DNA from: Rarobacter faecitabidus
Lineage (GTDB): Bacteria; Actinomycetota; Actinomycetes; Actinomycetales; Cellulomonadaceae
Assembly: GCF_006716265.1 (NCBI RefSeq)
Contig: NZ_VFOS01000001.1
Location: 186,001 to 250,000 of the forward strand
Length of the DNA: 64,000 bases
Direction: 5' to 3'
The position numbers and the translations under genes are program-made. Below the pieces are notes generated by a model. The model worked only from the letters and a program-made list of their open reading frames with translations, ran no database searches and was not told the DNA's origin. Position 1 is the first letter of the stretch. Each line of letters begins with the position of its first letter. Below, in pieces: positions 51,815 to 61,360 of the stretch.

Positions 51815-52221
51815 ACGCCGCAGAACTAACCGTCGGCCAGATCGTCGCCGAGCGTGAAGTCGTCTTCGACCGCAAGCGCCTGGTGCAGTACGCCGGAGCA
51901 TCTGGCGACTTCAACACGATCCACTTTTCCGATGCCATCGCCGAGCAGGTCGGGCTGCCCGGCGTCATCGCCCACGGCATGCTGACCATGGGCGCTGCCG
52001 TCGCCGTCCTTGAGGACTGGCTGGGCGACCCCGCCGCGATCATCGACTACCAGACGCGCTTCACACGTCCGGTTCCGGTGCCTGCCGTCGGCGATGTGAC
52101 CCTTACCGTGACCGCCACCGTGGGCGCGCTCACGGACGAATCGGTGCGCTTCGACCTGGGCGTGACGCTCGACGGCGCCAGGGTCCTGACCAAGGCGCAG
52201 GCTGTGGTCAAGCTCGACTAG
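51811..52221 (+). CDS. MaoC-like dehydratase, catalytic subunit (HadB-like)
   Basis: Hot-dog hydratase 2 of 136 residues. The catalytic motif appears as YAGASGDFNTIHFSD (Asp and His), followed by GVIAHGMLTMGAAV, typical of R-specific hydratase/dehydratases. It forms a heterodimer with the preceding subunit in mycobacterial HadAB. In an organism without evidence of mycolate synthesis in this window, the substrate is unknown. It overlaps the previous gene (ATGA) and precedes murB by 10 bases. Confidence 0.93.
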   Translation: MNAAELTVGQIVAEREVVFDRKRLVQYAGASGDFNTIHFSDAIAEQVGLPGVIAHGMLTMGAAVAVLEDWLGDPAAIIDYQTRFTRPVPVPAVGDVTLTVTATVGALTDESVRFDLGVTLDGARVLTKAQAVVKLD

Positions 52222-52231
52222 AGTCGAGTTC

Positions 52232-53374
52232 ATGCCAGCATTCGATGAACTTACCACCCTGCGCGTCGGCGGCCCCGCCGACGATTATCGCGAGGTTTCC
52301 ACCGAAGCTGAATTCATCGAGACCATCCGCGAATGCGATGACGCCGGGGTGCCGTTGCTGGTGCTAGGTGGCGGTTCCAACCTGGTCGTCTCGGACGAGG
52401 GCTTCGCCGGCGTCGTCGTGCGGGACGTTCGCTCCGGGGTGAGCCCGCAGAGCCAGGACGCATGCGGCGGTGTGTCGTTCGACGTCGTGGCCGGGCACTC
52501 GTGGGACGCGCTGGTCCTGGAGGCCATTGAGAACGACTGGGTCGGTTTCGAAGCGCTGTCCGGCATCCCCGGAACCGTCGGGGCCGCTCCCGTGCAGAAC
52601 ATCGGCGCCTACGGCCAAGAGGTCGCCGGTGCGGTCGCGAACGTGCGCGTCTGGGATCGCGTGGCGGGCGCCGTCAGAACCTTCGCCGCCAGCAGGCTCG
52701 GGTTCGGCTACCGCTCGTCGATGCTGAAGGCCTCGATGTCTGCGGCGACGGAACTTCCGGGCGCACCCTGGTATCCGAGCCCCGCCTACGTCGTGCTGTC
52801 CGTGAGCTTCCAGGTGCGTTTGGCGTCCTTGAGCGCTCCCATCGCCTACGGGGAACTTGCCCGCACGCTCGGCGTCGAAGTGGGTTCCCGCGTTCCGAAC
52901 TCCGCTGTGCGCGAGGCCGTATTGGCGTTGCGCGGCGGCAAGGGGATGCTGCTCGATGACCCGACTCGACCGGACTACGACCGCTGGAGCGCCGGATCGT
53001 TCTTCACCAATCCGATCATTCCGGTCGAGCTCGCGGCCGACCTCCCGGACGGCGCTCCACGGTATCCGGTCCGCTCGCCGCTGCCGCAGTTCACCACAGG
53101 GCCCAGCCTGGGGGCGGTGCGCGAGGACGTCGTGAAGACATCGGCGGCCTGGCTTATCGAACACGCAGGATATCCGAAGGGGTATGGGATCGCGGGCGAG
53201 GACAGTCCCGCGCGGCTGTCGACCAAGCACACGCTCGCGGTGACGAATCGCGGCTCGGCGAGCGCCAGTGACGTGATTGCGCTGGCGCGTGAGGTGCGAT
53301 CCGGTGTGCAGCAGAGATTCGGTATTCGGTTGGAGGCCGAGCCGGTCCTCGTCGGCGTCAGCCTCGACGAGTAG
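52232..53374 (+). CDS. murB: UDP-N-acetylenolpyruvoylglucosamine reductase MurB
   Basis: FAD enzyme of 380 residues reducing UDP-GlcNAc-enolpyruvate to UDP-MurNAc in peptidoglycan synthesis. FAD-binding TTLRVGGPADDY and LLVLGGGSNLVVSDEGF are present, then FEALSGIPGTVGAAPVQNIGAYGQEV and the proton donor region SAGSFFTNPI. Substrate-binding AAWLIEHAGYPKGY and LSTKHTLAVTNRG complete it. Length fits the actinobacterial form. It is probably in one operon with rpmG and the dehydratases. Confidence 0.97.
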   Translation: MPAFDELTTLRVGGPADDYREVSTEAEFIETIRECDDAGVPLLVLGGGSNLVVSDEGFAGVVVRDVRSGVSPQSQDACGGVSFDVVAGHSWDALVLEAIENDWVGFEALSGIPGTVGAAPVQNIGAYGQEVAGAVANVRVWDRVAGAVRTFAASRLGFGYRSSMLKASMSAATELPGAPWYPSPAYVVLSVSFQVRLASLSAPIAYGELARTLGVEVGSRVPNSAVREAVLALRGGKGMLLDDPTRPDYDRWSAGSFFTNPIIPVELAADLPDGAPRYPVRSPLPQFTTGPSLGAVREDVVKTSAAWLIEHAGYPKGYGIAGEDSPARLSTKHTLAVTNRGSASASDVIALAREVRSGVQQRFGIRLEAEPVLVGVSLDE

Positions 53375-53408
53375 GCTCCGGGGGATCCTCACGAGTTCCG
53401 CGCGCCGC

Positions 53409-53465
53409 TTCGGGGCATGATATTGCCGTTCACCGGCATGTATTTCATACCCCGAACGGCAATAT
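53409..53465. repeat. Dispersed stem-loop repeat, copy 1
   Basis: The first 42 bases match 62719-62760 with one mismatch and include GCATGTATTTCATAC as a loop. ATATTGCCGTTC (53420-53431) pairs perfectly with 53454-53465. The two copies differ in the right arm and in which part of the left arm pairs, yet each keeps a perfect stem. Confidence 0.75.
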
Positions 53466-53545
53466 GGTGCCGCGAACCGACGGGGGGCGAGGGCCTATGC
53501 GGGGGTGGCCCGACCGGATCGCTGATCCGATGGGCGGCTCGCGGA

Positions 53546-54631
53546 CTACACGTACCGTTCGAGGATCGAGGACTCGGCTAGACGGGAGAGCCCCTCCCGC
53601 ACGGCGCGGGCGCGCTGTTCGCCAACGCCGTCGACCGTCATCAGTTCATCGACGGAGGCGGCCAGGAGCTTCTGCAGGCCGCCGAAGTGACCGACCAGCC
53701 GGTCGATGATGATCGGTGGCAGGCGGGGGATGCGATTCAGTAGGCGGTAGCCGTGCGGTGCCACGGCGGCATCGAGTGCCTCGCCCCCGCCGGGCATCTC
53801 CAGTACCTTGCCGATCGCGGCCAGGTCGAGGAGTTGCGCCGAGTCGAGCGAGTCCAGTTCCGACAGAACGGAATCGACGCTGCGGTCCCGGGCGGCGAGC
53901 TCAACGTAGTCGCGGATCACGGCCTCGCGGTCGGTTGAGACGCCGGAGATGAGCTCGTCCAACTGGAGCGCGAGGAGGCGGCCATCGGCCCCGAGTTCTA
54001 CAACATAGCCGCCGATCTCGTCGGAGATGCGGCGCACCATCTCCAGGCGCTGAACCACGGCGCAAACGTCGCGGGACGTGACCAGGTCCTCGATCTCCAG
54101 CGCGGAGAGCGTCCCGGCGACCTCGTCGAGCCGGGCGCGGTAGCGTTCGAGCGTCGCGAGGGCCTGGTTCGCCCGCGCGAGGATCGTGTCGGTGTCCTCC
54201 AGCACGTGGCGGGAGTGGCCGACGTAGAGGGCGACGATCCGCATCGACTGACTCACGGAGATGACCGGCAGGCCGGTTTGCTTGGCAACGCGCTCCGCGG
54301 TGCGGTGCCTGGTGCCGGATTCCGATGTCTCGATGTTTGGATCGGGAAGCATCTGCACGGCGGCCCGCACGATCCGGTTGGATACCGGGTCGACCACGAC
54401 GGCGCCGTCCATCTTGCACAGTTCGCGCAGCCTGGTCGCCGAGAACGGGACGTCGAGCACGAATCCGCCGGAGGAGATCTCCGCGACGACATCGTCCATG
54501 CCCAGCACGATAAGCGCGCCGGTTCGCCCGCGCAGGATGCGTTCGAGCCCATCACGCAACTCCGTACCGGGTGCCACAGCAGCCAGCGTGGTGAAGAGGA
54601 GTTCGTCGTGATGATCGAGTGTGTTTGCCAC
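53546..54631 (-). CDS. disA: Diadenylate cyclase DisA (DNA integrity scanning protein)
   Basis: Protein of 361 residues that makes c-di-AMP from two ATP and scans DNA. The N-terminal DAC domain has DGA (75-77) and RHR (108-110, [12 protein letters not shown]). A helical spine (about 150-290) follows, and the C-terminus has helix-hairpin-helix DNA-binding motifs ([36 protein letters not shown]). All known catalytic motifs are present. It follows radA on the same strand after 14 bases; in other bacteria RadA affects DisA activity. Confidence 0.97.
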   Translation of the reverse strand: MANTLDHHDELLFTTLAAVAPGTELRDGLERILRGRTGALIVLGMDDVVAEISSGGFVLDVPFSATRLRELCKMDGAVVVDPVSNRIVRAAVQMLPDPNIETSESGTRHRTAERVAKQTGLPVISVSQSMRIVALYVGHSRHVLEDTDTILARANQALATLERYRARLDEVAGTLSALEIEDLVTSRDVCAVVQRLEMVRRISDEIGGYVVELGADGRLLALQLDELISGVSTDREAVIRDYVELAARDRSVDSVLSELDSLDSAQLLDLAAIGKVLEMPGGGEALDAAVAPHGYRLLNRIPRLPPIIIDRLVGHFGGLQKLLAASVDELMTVDGVGEQRARAVREGLSRLAESSILERYV

Positions 54632-54645
54632 ATCGATGAGTCTAG

Positions 54646-56028
54646 TTACGAAATGGCGAGATTCTCCGCTTGGGCGAGCGTGTCGGCCTCGATGACGTTC
54701 ATGGGCACGGACACCTGGTCCGCGGATCCGGCCGGGACGATCGCCCGGTTGAATCCGAGCCGGTAGGCCTCCGTGAGCCTGCGCTGCAAGCCTGCGACCG
54801 GTCGCAGGTCGCCCGACAGGCCGACCTCTCCGAAAGCTACGAGCGAGCGGCGAAGCGGGCGATCCCGAGCCGAGGACATCAGCGCCAGCGCAATCGCCAG
54901 GTCGCAGGCGGGTTCGTTGGCGCGTGCGCCGCCCACCGTTGAGACGTACACATCGGCGCTACGATTCATGCCCTGGCGGACGTGTCGCTCGAGAACGGCG
55001 AGAATCATCGCGACCCGCGGCGAGTCGATGCCCGAGGTCGTGCGCCGCGGATTGCTCGCCACCGCGTCCGTGACCAGGGCCTGAATTTCAGTGGTCAGGG
55101 GCCGCTTGCCCTCGAGAGTGACTGTGACGCACGTTCCTGCCACGGTTCCCGCATCGCGTGAGAGGAAGAGTTTCGAGGGGTCCACGAGCGAGCTGATCCC
55201 GCCGTCGGTGAGTTCGAAGCACCCGACCTCGTCGGTCGCCCCGTACCGATTCTTGACGGCACGCACCAGCCGCAGCGGAGTGTGCCGGTCACCCTCGAAC
55301 TGGCATACGACATCCACCAAGTGCTCAAGGGTGCGCGGGCCGGCAAGCGTGCCGTCCTTGGTGACATGCCCCACGAGAAGCACGGGCAGCCCGCGCGCCT
55401 TGGCCGCGGCGATGATGGCCGACGCGACCTCTTTGACCTGGCTGACGCCACCGGCCAGGCCATCGACCTCGCTGGACGCGATCGTCTGGACGGAGTCCAC
55501 GATCAGCAGTCCCGGTGACGCCTGCTCGATGTGCCCCAGCACTGCACCGAGGTCGGTTTCGGATACCAGGAGCACGCCGGGGTTCATCGCCCCGATGCGC
55601 TCGGCGCGCATGCGCACCTGCGCGGCCGATTCCTCGGCCGTCACGTAGAGAACAGTCCGGTCTTCCCGGCCGTAGTGCCCCGCGACGTCCAGCAGGAGCG
55701 TGGACTTGCCGATCCCCGGTTCGCCGGCCAACAGCACGACGGCTCCCGCGACGAGACCGCCGCCGAGCACGCGGTCGAACTCGCTCACCCCGGTGGGCCC
55801 GGCTGTCGTCGCGTCGGCCTCTACCTCGGTGATGGGCAGGGCGACGACCTTGCCGGGCGCCACCGCGGTCGTGCGGGGGCCGGAACTCGCCGCAGCCTCC
55901 ACCACCGTGCCCCACTGCTGGCATTCGCCGCAGCGACCCACCCATTTTGCGGTGCGCCAGCCGCACTCGGTGCAAGTGAATTCCGGGCGCGCCTGCCTGG
56001 CGGATGACTTTCGGGTGTTGGTCGCCAT
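54646..56028 (-). CDS. radA: DNA repair protein RadA (Sms)
   Basis: RecA-like branch-migration protein of 460 residues. A zinc finger C19-x2-C22...C33-x2-C36 comes first, then Walker [10 protein letters not shown] (102-110, K108), Walker [10 protein letters not shown] and the RadA-specific [12 protein letters not shown] motif. A Lon-like C-terminal domain follows, with [20 protein letters not shown]. Normal length. It is the first gene of a radA-disA operon. Confidence 0.97.
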   Translation of the reverse strand: MATNTRKSSARQARPEFTCTECGWRTAKWVGRCGECQQWGTVVEAAASSGPRTTAVAPGKVVALPITEVEADATTAGPTGVSEFDRVLGGGLVAGAVVLLAGEPGIGKSTLLLDVAGHYGREDRTVLYVTAEESAAQVRMRAERIGAMNPGVLLVSETDLGAVLGHIEQASPGLLIVDSVQTIASSEVDGLAGGVSQVKEVASAIIAAAKARGLPVLLVGHVTKDGTLAGPRTLEHLVDVVCQFEGDRHTPLRLVRAVKNRYGATDEVGCFELTDGGISSLVDPSKLFLSRDAGTVAGTCVTVTLEGKRPLTTEIQALVTDAVASNPRRTTSGIDSPRVAMILAVLERHVRQGMNRSADVYVSTVGGARANEPACDLAIALALMSSARDRPLRRSLVAFGEVGLSGDLRPVAGLQRRLTEAYRLGFNRAIVPAGSADQVSVPMNVIEADTLAQAENLAIS

Positions 56029-56220
56029 GCGACTAACCTAGCCGCACCCTGGGACAGGGACGTTGCCGCCGCCGGGGCCGTGCATCAGCGAGCCGGATCG
56101 ATTTCGTGGCGCGCGCCGCGAATCGTCCCTAATTTGGAGTCCCGGTTGGGTATCGTCGCCCTAGGCGCGGCGTGGCTATCGGCCGCCCGCGAGGAAAGCG
56201 ATGTGAGGAAGTGGCAACGG

Positions 56221-57120
56221 ATGAGTGACGGACCAGTCTTTCCGCCCGTGCGTGGCGGCAGCGATGGCGGCCGGTCAGGCGGGCAGCCAGCGGATGACCA
56301 ACTCGGCTCTGGAACCCAAGCCACTCCCGCATCCGACGCATCCCACACGGGCCCCATTGAGGGCGCCGCGACGGCTCCCGTCGCACCCGCAGGCGCGCTG
56401 GCGGACGAGCCCGCCGAGCACCTCGCCGACGTCATCCTCGGCGGCGACGCCGACGGAAACGCCGAGGACGATTCCGACGCTGCGGAGTCCGAAGCGCCCG
56501 AGGACGCCAGCGAGGATCAGGACGGCAAGAAGCGCTTCGCGTGGTGGGTGTGGGCACTCATCGGGGGCGGTGCACTGCTCGTCATCGCCGGGGTCGTCAT
56601 CGCGATCGTCTCGTCGAGAAGCGGCGCGCCCGCGCCCGCGCCGACGGTCACTGTCACGGCAGATGCGCCGACACCGGCGGGGACGCCATTCGAACGCGGC
56701 ACGGGCAGCGAACTCTTCCAGGCCATCCCCGCGACGGGCAATCAGTTCACGTTGACGGCCCTCGCTGACAACGCCGCCTGGGTGGACGACCGCGACGCGA
56801 TCGAAGCGTACGATGCTACGTACACCGCCACGATCGACGGTGCGGAAGTTACCCTCTCCGTCACGATCGGCCAATGGGGCGATGCCGACGAGGCAGCCGA
56901 GGCGGCGAAGGTCGTCACCGCCGAGACCGTGGGAACGGACACGGCACTGAGCGACGTCAGGGCTGGCGACGCGGTGGTGGGAAACCTGTGGGCGCCATTG
57001 GCGGGACTGCCCGGCGATGCGACGCCTGCGGGCCTCGTATGGACCAACGGCTCGACGGTCATCGCGCTCACCGGCCCCGGGGACCAGCTCCAGCGCTTCT
57101 ACGACGGCTACGGGCTCTGA
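56221..57120 (+). CDS. Single-pass membrane protein of unknown function, 299 aa
   Basis: An acidic, disordered cytosolic N-terminus (1-100, AEDDSDAAESEAPEDASEDQD) is followed by a membrane helix (WWVWALIGGGALLVIAGVVIAIVSS). An extracellular beta domain comes last (FTLTALADNAAWVDDRDAIEAYDATYT, GQWGDADEAAEAAKVV). No family is recognised. ATG 56221 is used; GTG 56203 is possible, and longer frames lack support. It stands alone, divergent from radA and convergent with trkA. Confidence 0.78.
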   Translation: MSDGPVFPPVRGGSDGGRSGGQPADDQLGSGTQATPASDASHTGPIEGAATAPVAPAGALADEPAEHLADVILGGDADGNAEDDSDAAESEAPEDASEDQDGKKRFAWWVWALIGGGALLVIAGVVIAIVSSRSGAPAPAPTVTVTADAPTPAGTPFERGTGSELFQAIPATGNQFTLTALADNAAWVDDRDAIEAYDATYTATIDGAEVTLSVTIGQWGDADEAAEAAKVVTAETVGTDTALSDVRAGDAVVGNLWAPLAGLPGDATPAGLVWTNGSTVIALTGPGDQLQRFYDGYGL

Positions 57121-57188
57121 CGAGGGCTTATCCTTCGCGGTCACCGTCCGGCTTGCTCGCTCGGTCAGTTTCGACGGTTCCTCACTCT

Positions 57189-57226
57189 GCCCGCTCGATC
57201 TTGCGTCGCCCGCTCGATCTTGCGTC
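57189..57226. repeat. Two tandem 19-bp repeats
   Basis: GCCCGCTCGATCTTGCGTC occurs twice without a gap, in the 156-base convergent intergenic region between the membrane protein and trkA. Likely a slippage duplication. Confidence 0.7.
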
Positions 57227-57276
57227 GCCGCCCGTCACGCCCGCCGGCCCCGACGATCCTCGGCTGGTTTGTGCCG

Positions 57277-57975
57277 CTACGGCCTGGCCGCGAATCGGTC
57301 CAGCAGTTCGGAGTGGCCCGAAACGATCAGCAGGTCGGAGGCCGAAATGCGCGTCTGCGGTGTCGCGTAGACAAAGTCCTCGCCGGGTGATTTCACCCCG
57401 ATGATCGTCACGCCGTACTTGGTGCGGACTTTGGACTGCTCGATGGTGAAGCCCTGGGTCTCCTTGGGCGGGCGCATCTTCACGATCGTGAAGCCATCCT
57501 CCACCTCGATGTAGTCCAGGAGCTTCCCCGAGACCAGGTGGGCGACGCGCGCTCCCGCGTCCGCCTCCGGAAAGACCACGTGATGGGCACCGATGCGCTG
57601 GAGAATACGCCCGTGCTCGGCGGACACGGCCTTGGCCCAGATCTGCGCGGTGCCCATGTCGACGAGGTTCCCGGTGACGAGAACGGACGCTTCCAGCGAC
57701 GATCCGATGCCCACGACGACGACCGGAAAGTCTCGCACGCCGATCTGTTCCAGGGCTTCGGGGCTCGTGGCGTCTGCCTCCACCGTGGGGATGCGGTCGG
57801 CGTAGAGCTGGATGAGGGCGGGGTTCCGTTCGATGACGAGCACCTCCTGGCCGAGCCGGTCCAGCGTGGTGGCGATGGCGGAGCCGAAGCGCCCGAGCCC
57901 GATGACGAGTACTCCGCCACGCTTGGAACGCCGCGGCTGGTCGGCCGTCCTGAACGACGAATGTAGGTCAGCCAA
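57277..57975 (-). CDS. trkA: TrkA/KtrA-type potassium uptake regulator
   Basis: Cytosolic gating subunit of 232 residues. The RCK_N Rossmann domain has VIGLGRFGSAIATTL (24-38) and VEADATSPEALEQIG. The RCK_C domain (about 155-225) starts near FTIVKMRPPKE, a site that binds c-di-AMP in some homologues. It gates the TrkH/KtrB channel encoded just upstream; the start overlaps that gene by 8 bases. A complete single-RCK protein of KtrA size. Confidence 0.95.
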   Translation of the reverse strand: MADLHSSFRTADQPRRSKRGGVLVIGLGRFGSAIATTLDRLGQEVLVIERNPALIQLYADRIPTVEADATSPEALEQIGVRDFPVVVVGIGSSLEASVLVTGNLVDMGTAQIWAKAVSAEHGRILQRIGAHHVVFPEADAGARVAHLVSGKLLDYIEVEDGFTIVKMRPPKETQGFTIEQSKVRTKYGVTIIGVKSPGEDFVYATPQTRISASDLLIVSGHSELLDRFAARP

Positions 57976-59359
57976 TGATCGGCCTTTCTTCTGGGAGGCG
58001 GATGACGCGCCGCCGCTCGCGAATCGCGAGCGCGGCGGCGACCGTCATGGTTCCTGTTCTGCCGACGAACATTAGTGCGGCGAGAACGTATTGGCCCGCT
58101 GGGGGAAGCTCGGCGCTCAGGCCGGTGCTCAGTCCCACCGTGCCGAACGCCGAAATCGACTCGAACAGCACGCGGTCGAGCGTCGAGCCGGAGATCTGTA
58201 GCAGCACCAGCGACGTGATGAGGATGGTCGTGGCGCCGATGAACACGACCGCGACCGCGAGCCGCAGCGTCTCCGGCGGGATCCGGCGCCCGTACGCCTC
58301 CACGTCCCGATCTCCGCGCGCCTCGGCGAAGATGGCGAGAATGATCACAGCGAGGGTCGTCACCTTGATGCCGCCAGCGGTGGATGCGGAGCCGCCACCC
58401 ACGAACATAAGCGCATCCGTGATAAGCCAGGTGGTCTCGTGGGATTGCGAGACATCGAACGTCGCGAGGCCGCCCGAGCGTGGCATCACGCCCATCATGA
58501 GTCCCTCAAGCAGCTTGCCCGGCCCCGACAGCCCGCCGATCGTTGCCGGGTTGGACCATTCGGTCAGCAGGAACAGTGTGCTGCCGATCAGCAGCAGGAG
58601 GCTGGAGGTTACGAGCGTGAGCTTGGTGTGCAGGGAGAAGTGGCTCCAGCGACGCTTGCGCGTGTGTCGGAGCGTGCGCAGGACGTTCAGGATCACGGGA
58701 AAGCCCAGTGAACCGATGAATACGCCGATGATGATGGGCAGGAGCAGCAGCCAGTCGCTCTGGTGGGCGGTCAGGCCGTCCGCCGTGGGAACGAAACCCG
58801 CGTTGTTGAAGGCGCTGACCGCGTAAAACAGCGAGTGCCACAGTGCCTCGCCCACGTTCTCGCGCAGGGCAATGAAGCGCGGTGTCAGCAGCAGGGCGAG
58901 CGCGATCTCCAATGTGGTGGAGGTGACGATAACCACACGGATCAGCGAGCCGACCTCCCCGAGGCGCGTCGTCTTGGTCTCCGATGCCGTGATGAGTTTC
59001 TGGGTCAGGCCGATCCGGCGGGATACTGCCAGGCCGAGGATCGAGGCGAGGGTCATCACGCCGAATCCGCCAACCTTGATGCCTATCAGCAGGACGACGT
59101 GGCCGAACGTCGACCAGTAGATGCCGGTGGGCACGACGGTGAGGCCGGTGACCGAGACCGCCGAGGTCGCCGTGAACAACGCAGTCACTCCGGGGGCGCT
59201 GTGCCCCGAGGCGGTCGCCTGCGGCAGCATCAGCAGGAGCGTGAAGAATCCGATGACGCCGGCGAAGGCGAATATGGCCAGGCGTGCGGGAGATTGGCGG
59301 GCGATGCGATCGATGAGGTCGCGCACCGCGCTCGGCGCGAAACGATCTCGCAGTGTCAT
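57968..59359 (-). CDS. trkH: TrkH/KtrB-type potassium channel subunit
   Basis: Membrane protein of 463 residues with four membrane-pore-membrane repeats. Filter loops are visible, for example TATSAVSVTGLTVV, SAFNNAGFVP, GGGSASTAGGIKVTT and SAFGTVGLSTGL, each with the filter glycine. This supports K+ (or Na+-coupled K+) uptake together with TrkA. The length matches KtrB. It is divergent from the deacetylase gene across 143 bases. No c-di-AMP riboswitch-like structure is visible upstream. Confidence 0.95.
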   Translation of the reverse strand: MTLRDRFAPSAVRDLIDRIARQSPARLAIFAFAGVIGFFTLLLMLPQATASGHSAPGVTALFTATSAVSVTGLTVVPTGIYWSTFGHVVLLIGIKVGGFGVMTLASILGLAVSRRIGLTQKLITASETKTTRLGEVGSLIRVVIVTSTTLEIALALLLTPRFIALRENVGEALWHSLFYAVSAFNNAGFVPTADGLTAHQSDWLLLLPIIIGVFIGSLGFPVILNVLRTLRHTRKRRWSHFSLHTKLTLVTSSLLLLIGSTLFLLTEWSNPATIGGLSGPGKLLEGLMMGVMPRSGGLATFDVSQSHETTWLITDALMFVGGGSASTAGGIKVTTLAVIILAIFAEARGDRDVEAYGRRIPPETLRLAVAVVFIGATTILITSLVLLQISGSTLDRVLFESISAFGTVGLSTGLSAELPPAGQYVLAALMFVGRTGTMTVAAALAIRERRRVIRLPEERPIIG

Positions 59360-59502
59360 CCGCCCTCCTTTTCTTGCTTCCCAGGACCATCATGGATCAT
59401 GTCACGTCGCCCTTCGCTGGTCGAGTGAAGTCCGCCCGATTGGCCCGCTGCCCGGTTGGGTAGGCTGACGGGGTGCCCGTCAATGCCGATGAGGAGGGGT
59501 CC

Positions 59503-60681
59503 ATGGCCGCACGCGCCGGTGTCGCCTGGGACGACGCGCTGCTGGACTACCAATTCGGGCCCGGTCACCCCATGAACCCCATCCGGCTCGACCTGGCGAT
59601 GCGCCTGACCTACGACTGCGGCATCTTCGACCTGCTTGATGTGGATGTCATTCCGGCCGTTGCTGCGAAGCGGCGCGACGTAGAACTCGTCCATACCCCG
59701 GCCTACGTTGCCGCGGTCGAGGCCGCCGGGCGAGGCCAAGCGGACGCGGCGCGCGGCCTCGGGACGCAGGACATTCCGCTCGTGCCGGGCATCGACCGGG
59801 CGGCGGCGCGCGTCGTCGGAGGCTCGGTCGAACTCGCCCGGGCCATATGGGACGGGAAACTCGTCCACGGGGTGAACATGGCCGGTGGACTGCATCACGC
59901 CCATCGCGATGCCGCAGCCGGATTCTGCATCTACAACGATGCGGCGGTTGCGATCGCGGCGTTGCTGGAACGCGGTGCGCGCCGGATCGCGTACATCGAC
60001 TTCGACGCCCACCACGGGGACGGCGTGCAGGCCGCGTTCTGGGACGATCCGCGGGTGCTCACCGTCTCGATTCATCAGGCGGGCATCTATCCGCACTCCG
60101 GGGTCGTGACGGAAACGGGAGGCGTGTCGGCCCCGGGCAGCGCCGTCAACGTGCCCTTGCTGGCGGGCACCGATTCAAGCGGATGGCTACGCGCGATCGA
60201 TGCGATTGTGCCGGACGCGATAGCGGAATTCGGCCCGGACGTCATCGTGTCGCAGCACGGCGCGGACGGCCACCGACTCGATGCGATGAGCGACCTGCTG
60301 CTGAGCGTTGGGGCGATGCGGGAAGCGGCCGAGGTGGTCCACCGTCTTGCGCACGAATTCTGCGGGGGGCGCTGGCTGGCCCTGGGCGGGGGAGGGTACG
60401 AGGTCTCCTGGGTCGTCCCGATGGTGTGGACGCACGTCGCAGCCATCGCGGCGCACCACCCGATAGCGCTCGCGGATCCGGTGCCTGGCGCGTGGCGCCG
60501 GCGGGCCCGCGAACTCGGCAAGCGTTCGCTCCCACGGCGGATGGGCGCGCAGGACGGCCTCGCGGAGTACGACGCGTGGACCGGCCGGTTCGACCCCGGC
60601 AGTCCAGTGGATCAGGCGATTCGGGCCGCACGCCGCGCGGGGCTTGGTGCGCTGGGCGTCGATGTTACCTATGACCTGTAA
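59503..60681 (+). CDS. acuC: AcuC-type acetoin utilisation / histone-deacetylase-family protein
   Basis: Zinc-dependent deacetylase of 392 residues. The active site shows GGLHHAHRDAAAGFCIYNDAAV and YIDFDAHHGDGVQ (charge relay and zinc Asp), then SQHGADGHRLD and LGGGGYEV. In Bacillus AcuC deacetylates acetyl-CoA synthetase; the substrate here is unknown. ATG 59503 with GAGGAGGGG upstream is preferred to GTG 59473. The catalytic residues look complete. Confidence 0.94.
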   Translation: MAARAGVAWDDALLDYQFGPGHPMNPIRLDLAMRLTYDCGIFDLLDVDVIPAVAAKRRDVELVHTPAYVAAVEAAGRGQADAARGLGTQDIPLVPGIDRAAARVVGGSVELARAIWDGKLVHGVNMAGGLHHAHRDAAAGFCIYNDAAVAIAALLERGARRIAYIDFDAHHGDGVQAAFWDDPRVLTVSIHQAGIYPHSGVVTETGGVSAPGSAVNVPLLAGTDSSGWLRAIDAIVPDAIAEFGPDVIVSQHGADGHRLDAMSDLLLSVGAMREAAEVVHRLAHEFCGGRWLALGGGGYEVSWVVPMVWTHVAAIAAHHPIALADPVPGAWRRRARELGKRSLPRRMGAQDGLAEYDAWTGRFDPGSPVDQAIRAARRAGLGALGVDVTYDL

Positions 60682-60776
60682 CCGGGTGTTTCGTGCCCTG
60701 GTCGATAAGGCTTTACCATTGGCCGTAGTGAATGTGCGTCCCTCGAGCACCATTCGTCACATCAGGAGTTACATCG

Positions 60777-60983
60777 ATGCCGTCCGACTCGCCCGCGACC
60801 CAGTTCCTCACGGTTGCTGAGGTTGCCGAGCAGATGCGCGTGTCCAAGATGACCGTGTATCGGCTGGTGCACTCCGGTGAACTTCCCGCGGTGCGCGTCG
60901 GCAAGTCATTTCGCGTGCCCCAGAAGGCGCTCGACGACTACCTCGCGGGCGCCTACTTTGACGCCGATCGCATCACGTCTTGA
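60777..60983 (+). CDS. BldC-like/excisionase-type helix-turn-helix regulator, 68 aa
   Basis: Small MerR-like DNA-binding protein with FLTVAEVAEQMRVSKMTVYRLVHSGELPAVRVGKSFRVP, a full helix-turn-helix plus wing. The C-terminus is YLAGAYFDADR. In Streptomyces, BldC is a developmental regulator of the same size. ATG 60777 with AGGAG upstream. Its usual neighbourhood just before the bS22 gene supports the chromosomal regulator rather than a phage excisionase. Confidence 0.9.
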   Translation: MPSDSPATQFLTVAEVAEQMRVSKMTVYRLVHSGELPAVRVGKSFRVPQKALDDYLAGAYFDADRITS

Positions 60984-61102
60984 CCCCGCATTTCACGAAG
61001 AGGCCGCAGAGCGGGTAGGCTGAAAGACGGACTTTGCTGTCTCGGCGTAGATCGAGGCTGTATTGCAGGACCACGATTCATTACTGCCGCAAGGAGTGCC
61101 CC

Positions 61103-61201
61103 ATGGGTTCCGTTATCAAGAAGCGTCGCAAGCGCATGGCGAAGAAGAAGCACCGCAAGTTGCTTCGCAAGACACGCCACCAGCGTCGCAACAAGAAGTG
61201 A
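61103..61201 (+). CDS. 30S ribosomal protein bS22 (AURKAIP1/COX24-like), 32 aa
   Basis: Very small, extremely basic protein [19 protein letters not shown] followed by [13 protein letters not shown]. It is the actinobacterial 30S subunit protein bS22, first seen on mycobacterial ribosomes. AAGGAG lies 9 bases before ATG 61103. A strong terminator follows 7 bases after the stop. Confidence 0.93.
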   Translation: MGSVIKKRRKRMAKKKHRKLLRKTRHQRRNKK

Positions 61202-61207
61202 CGTCAT

Positions 61208-61237
61208 GATTGAGCTCGGCTTCGGCCGGGCTCAATC
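61208..61237 (+). terminator. Intrinsic terminator after bS22
   Basis: GATTGAGCTCGGC pairs with GCCGGGCTCAATC around a stable TTCG tetraloop, followed by GCTTTTTGCGGGCTTTTTTG with two T-runs. Confidence 0.9.
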
Positions 61238-61360
61238 GCTTTTTGCGGGCTTTTTTGTGGTTGGGCCGGGGCTGTGAGCCGCGCGTGAGCGGGGCTGTGA
61301 GCCGCGCGTGAACTGGGCGCTTCATGGCTCGCGCGGGTAGGAGTGGGCGCAACATGGCCC

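Noticed and set aside
59360-59502. c-di-AMP (ydaO-type) riboswitch upstream of trkH
   Set aside because: The 143-base gap is too short and shows none of the expected conserved helices.
60777-60983. Phage excisionase marking a second mobile element
   Set aside because: There is no integrase or att repeat nearby, and the position before bS22 is the normal one for a chromosomal BldC-like regulator.
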